A DNA stretch of 5,959 bases. Origin: Syntrophomonadaceae bacterium (GTDB lineage: Bacteria > Bacillota > Syntrophomonadia > Syntrophomonadales > Syntrophomonadaceae). Made by a program: the position numbers and the translations under genes. The notes under the pieces are model-generated. The model worked only from the letters and a program-made list of their open reading frames with translations, had not been told where the DNA came from and made no database searches. The DNA lies in the NCBI GenBank assembly GCA_012522705.1, contig JAAYJY010000329.1, positions 1 to 5,959 on the forward strand. Reading direction: 5' to 3'. Shown here piece by piece: positions 3,647 to 5,959 of this stretch. Every line of letters begins with the position of its first letter. Positions within the stretch are counted from its first letter, which is position 1.

Positions 3647-5872
3647 ATGCAAGCCTGGACCACATTTATTCCCGGGCGCTGGATGCACGAGATCAACGTC
3701 CGGGATTTCATTCAGAAGAACTACACTCCCTATAATGGTGACGGCTCATTCCTGGTTCTTCCCACGGACGATACCCAACGCCTCTGGGAAGAGTGCCGCG
3801 ACCTGCTGCGGCGCGAGCGCGACGCCGGCGGCGTACTTAAGGTAGATCCCGGTACCCCGATCGGCATAACCAGCCATCGCTCCGGTTACATCAATCGCCG
3901 CCTGGAAAAGGTAGTCGGCCTGCAAACCGACCAACCTTTGCAGCGGGGCGTCAATGTATTCGGAGGCCTGAACACTACTATCAAAGCCTGTGAAGCTTAT
4001 GGCTATGAACTGGACCCCCGCGTTAAGGATATTTTCACTATTTATCGGCGCACCCATAACGAAGGTGTTTTCGCGGTCTACACCCCTGAGATCAGAACTG
4101 CCCGCCGGGTGGGCATCATTACCGGATTGCCCGACTCCTACGGGCGAGGCAGAATAATCGGCGACTACCGCCGGGTAGCCCTTTACGGCGCCGATCGGTT
4201 GATACAGGAGAAGGAAGACGACCTCTTGGAATTAAACCATGCCATGCATATGGAGATCCTTCAATTGCGGGAAGAAATATTCGATCAGGTTCAGGCCTTG
4301 CGAGAAATGAAACAGATGGCGCAGGATTATGGATTCGATATATCCGCCCCGGCGGCCACCGCCCGGGAAGCGGTGCAATGGCTCTATTTCGGCTATCTGG
4401 CCGCGGTCAAAGAGCAAAACGGCGCCGCCATGAGCCTGGGCCGTACTTCCACCTTCCTTGATATCTATATCAGCCGGGATCTGCATAACGGAATCCTTAA
4501 CGAGGCCGAAGCCCAGGAATTGATCGACCACCTGGTAATGAAGCTGCGGCTGGTCCGGCATTTGCGAACCCCGGAATATAACCGCCTCTTCGCCGGCGAC
4601 CCCAACTGGGTTACCGAAGCGATCGGCGGGATCGGCATGGACGGACGTCACCTGGTCACCAAAAACAGTTACCGCTTCATCCATACCCTGGAGAATCTGG
4701 GCCCGGCGCCAGAGCCAAATCTGACCGTACTGTGGTCCCGGCATCTGCCCCCCGATTTTATCCGCTATTGTGCCGGTATTTCCATAAAGACCAGCGCCCT
4801 CCAATACGAGAATGACGACTTGATGAGGCCATATTTTGGCGATGATTACGGCATCGCCTGCTGTGTCTCGGCGATGCGTATAGGCAAGGATATGCAGTTC
4901 TTCGGGGCCCGCTGCAATCTGGCCAAATTACTTCTGTACGCCCTCAACGGGGGGCGGGACGAGATTACCGGCGACCAGGTAGGACCGGGAATGGCCCGCT
5001 GCCATGACCACTACCTTGATTATGAGGACGTTATGCATCGCTTCAAGGTACAGATGGAGTGGCTGACCGGGTTGTATGTCAACGCCATGAATGCCATTCA
5101 TTATATGCATGACCGCTACGCTTACGAGAGGTTGGAAATGGCTTTGCATGACAGCGAGGTAAGGCGCTTCATGGCTTTCGGTATCGCCGGTTTGTCGGTA
5201 GTGGCCGATTCCCTCAGCGCCATCCGGTATGCCCGGGTCAAGCCGGTTCAAGACGAGCGGGGCATCATCAGTGACTTCCTGGTAGAGGGCAACTACCCCA
5301 AATACGGCAACGATGACGACCGGGTGGACCGTCTGGCGGCCGAAGTGGTCAAGGTTTTCATGAGTAAACTGCGCAAACATCCCACCTACCGGAATGCAAA
5401 GCCCACCCTTTCGGTGCTTACCATAACCTCCAACGTGGTTTACGGCCAGCACACCGGTACTACCCCCGATGGGCGCAAAAAAGGCGAACCCCTGGCCCCG
5501 GGCGCCAACCCCCTGCATGGCCGGGAGGAGAACGGGGCGATTGCGGCCTGCAACTCGGTAGCCAAGATACCCTATGAATATGCCCGGGATGGAATATCCT
5601 ATACCTTTTCGGTAGCGCCTTCAGCACTGGGGATTTCCAACTCCGAACAGGTCAATAATCTGGCGGCACTGCTGGAAGGTTATTTCACTCAAGGCGGTCA
5701 ACATATCAACGTCAATGCAGTCAGCCGGGCAACATTGCAGGCGGCCATGGAACACCCGGAAAAATATCCCGACCTGACTATCCGGGTATCAGGTTATGCC
5801 GTGCATTTCGTCAAACTGAGCCGGGAACAGCAGGAAGAGATAATTATGCGTACCTTCTACAAGAGTATGTAG
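3647..5872 (+). CDS. pflB: Pyruvate formate-lyase (formate C-acetyltransferase)
   Basis: This 741-residue glycyl radical enzyme converts pyruvate and CoA to acetyl-CoA and formate in the cytoplasm under anoxic conditions. The conserved N-terminus (INVRDFIQKNYTPYNGDGSF), YINRRLEKVVGLQTDQPL and GRGRIIGDYRRVALYG match PFL throughout. The catalytic cysteine pair is C405-C406 (IACCVSAM), equivalent to C418/C419 of the E. coli enzyme. W321 (DPNWVTEAIGG) matches E. coli W333, and the radical-bearing glycine is G716 (RVSGYAVHF), 26 positions from the end as in E. coli G734. These features separate it from glycerol/diol dehydratase and other glycyl radical relatives, which lack the CC pair. It is about 19 residues shorter than the 760-residue E. 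coli protein, mostly at the N-terminus and in small loops; all key residues are present. pflA follows 2 bases after the stop, making a pflBA operon. Confidence 0.97.
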   Translation: MQAWTTFIPGRWMHEINVRDFIQKNYTPYNGDGSFLVLPTDDTQRLWEECRDLLRRERDAGGVLKVDPGTPIGITSHRSGYINRRLEKVVGLQTDQPLQRGVNVFGGLNTTIKACEAYGYELDPRVKDIFTIYRRTHNEGVFAVYTPEIRTARRVGIITGLPDSYGRGRIIGDYRRVALYGADRLIQEKEDDLLELNHAMHMEILQLREEIFDQVQALREMKQMAQDYGFDISAPAATAREAVQWLYFGYLAAVKEQNGAAMSLGRTSTFLDIYISRDLHNGILNEAEAQELIDHLVMKLRLVRHLRTPEYNRLFAGDPNWVTEAIGGIGMDGRHLVTKNSYRFIHTLENLGPAPEPNLTVLWSRHLPPDFIRYCAGISIKTSALQYENDDLMRPYFGDDYGIACCVSAMRIGKDMQFFGARCNLAKLLLYALNGGRDEITGDQVGPGMARCHDHYLDYEDVMHRFKVQMEWLTGLYVNAMNAIHYMHDRYAYERLEMALHDSEVRRFMAFGIAGLSVVADSLSAIRYARVKPVQDERGIISDFLVEGNYPKYGNDDDRVDRLAAEVVKVFMSKLRKHPTYRNAKPTLSVLTITSNVVYGQHTGTTPDGRKKGEPLAPGANPLHGREENGAIAACNSVAKIPYEYARDGISYTFSVAPSALGISNSEQVNNLAALLEGYFTQGGQHINVNAVSRATLQAAMEHPEKYPDLTIRVSGYAVHFVKLSREQQEEIIMRTFYKSM

Positions 5873-5874
5873 TC

Positions 5875-5959
5875 ATGTTGGGCCGGGTTCATTCCATCGA
5901 CACCTTCAGCACCCTTGACGGCCCCGGGATAAGAACGGTCATCTTCATGCAGGGCTGCC
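5875..5959 (+). CDS. pflA: Pyruvate formate-lyase activating enzyme, 5' end only
   Basis: ATG 5875 opens 28 complete codons before the window ends. The visible sequence, MLGRVHSIDTFSTLDGPGIR followed by TVIFMQGC, is the standard N-terminus of PflA; the last Cys is the first ligand of the radical SAM CxxxCxxC cluster. PflA uses SAM and a [4Fe-4S] cluster to abstract hydrogen from the PflB glycine (G716 here). Only 2 bases separate it from the pflB stop. The only SD-like sequence is a weak AAGAG (5861-5865) inside pflB, so translation is probably coupled to pflB. About 210 or more further residues would be expected outside the window. Confidence 0.95.
   Translation, partial: MLGRVHSIDTFSTLDGPGIRTVIFMQGC

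Noticed and set aside
4911..4919. Extra Cys (C423) near the PflB active site where E. coli has Ala
   Set aside because: GARCNLAK is, to my knowledge, a common variant in clostridial PFL sequences and not a sign of altered chemistry.
4232..5518. Minus-strand frames of 190 and 196 residues opposite pflB
   Set aside because: They are shadows of pflB codon bias, with no start signals and no recognisable domain.

Overview
The window looks like chromosomal DNA from an anaerobic bacterium, most likely a Clostridia-type member of the Bacillota. The reasons are strong purine-rich Shine-Dalgarno (SD) sites (AGGAGG type), several hairpin-plus-T-run terminators, a pyruvate formate-lyase with its activase, a NirJ2/AhbD-type radical SAM heme enzyme, and a C_GCAxxG_C_C-family protein. 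This placement is an inference from gene content; no rRNA or tRNA is present to fix it.

Layout. Bases 1-174 are the C-terminal end of a protein on the + strand; it faintly resembles the tail of large 2-hydroxyacyl-CoA dehydratase/activase-related proteins. Bases 175-1300 hold no large gene but contain three very small candidate genes. These are a 25-residue single-span membrane peptide (- strand, 281-358), a 46/47-residue Lys/Asp-rich peptide with two Cys and a Gly4 tail behind a perfect AGGAGG (- strand, 644-787), and a 44-residue basic peptide (+ strand, 1070-1204). Two clear hairpin terminators (542-567 and 1225-1249) punctuate this stretch. Bases 1303-2478 (- strand) encode a 391-residue radical SAM protein of the NirJ2/AhbD heme-biosynthesis type. 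A 354-base divergent intergenic region with several inverted repeats separates it from a 181-residue C_GCAxxG_C_C protein (+ strand, 2833-3378), which has its own terminator. A roughly 210-base structured leader with a near-perfect anti-16S SD and tiny ORFs then precedes pflB (3647-5872). pflA starts 2 bases after the pflB stop and is cut off by the window end.

How the genes fit together. pflB and pflA form the classical fermentative pair: PflA uses SAM and a [4Fe-4S] cluster to place the glycyl radical on PflB, which splits pyruvate with CoA into acetyl-CoA and formate. The radical SAM heme enzyme and the Cys-rich protein are also suited to anoxic redox metabolism, but they are separate transcription units and nothing visible ties them to Pfl. 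The best candidates for something undescribed are the cluster of tiny genes and the pfl leader; the large genes are conventional.
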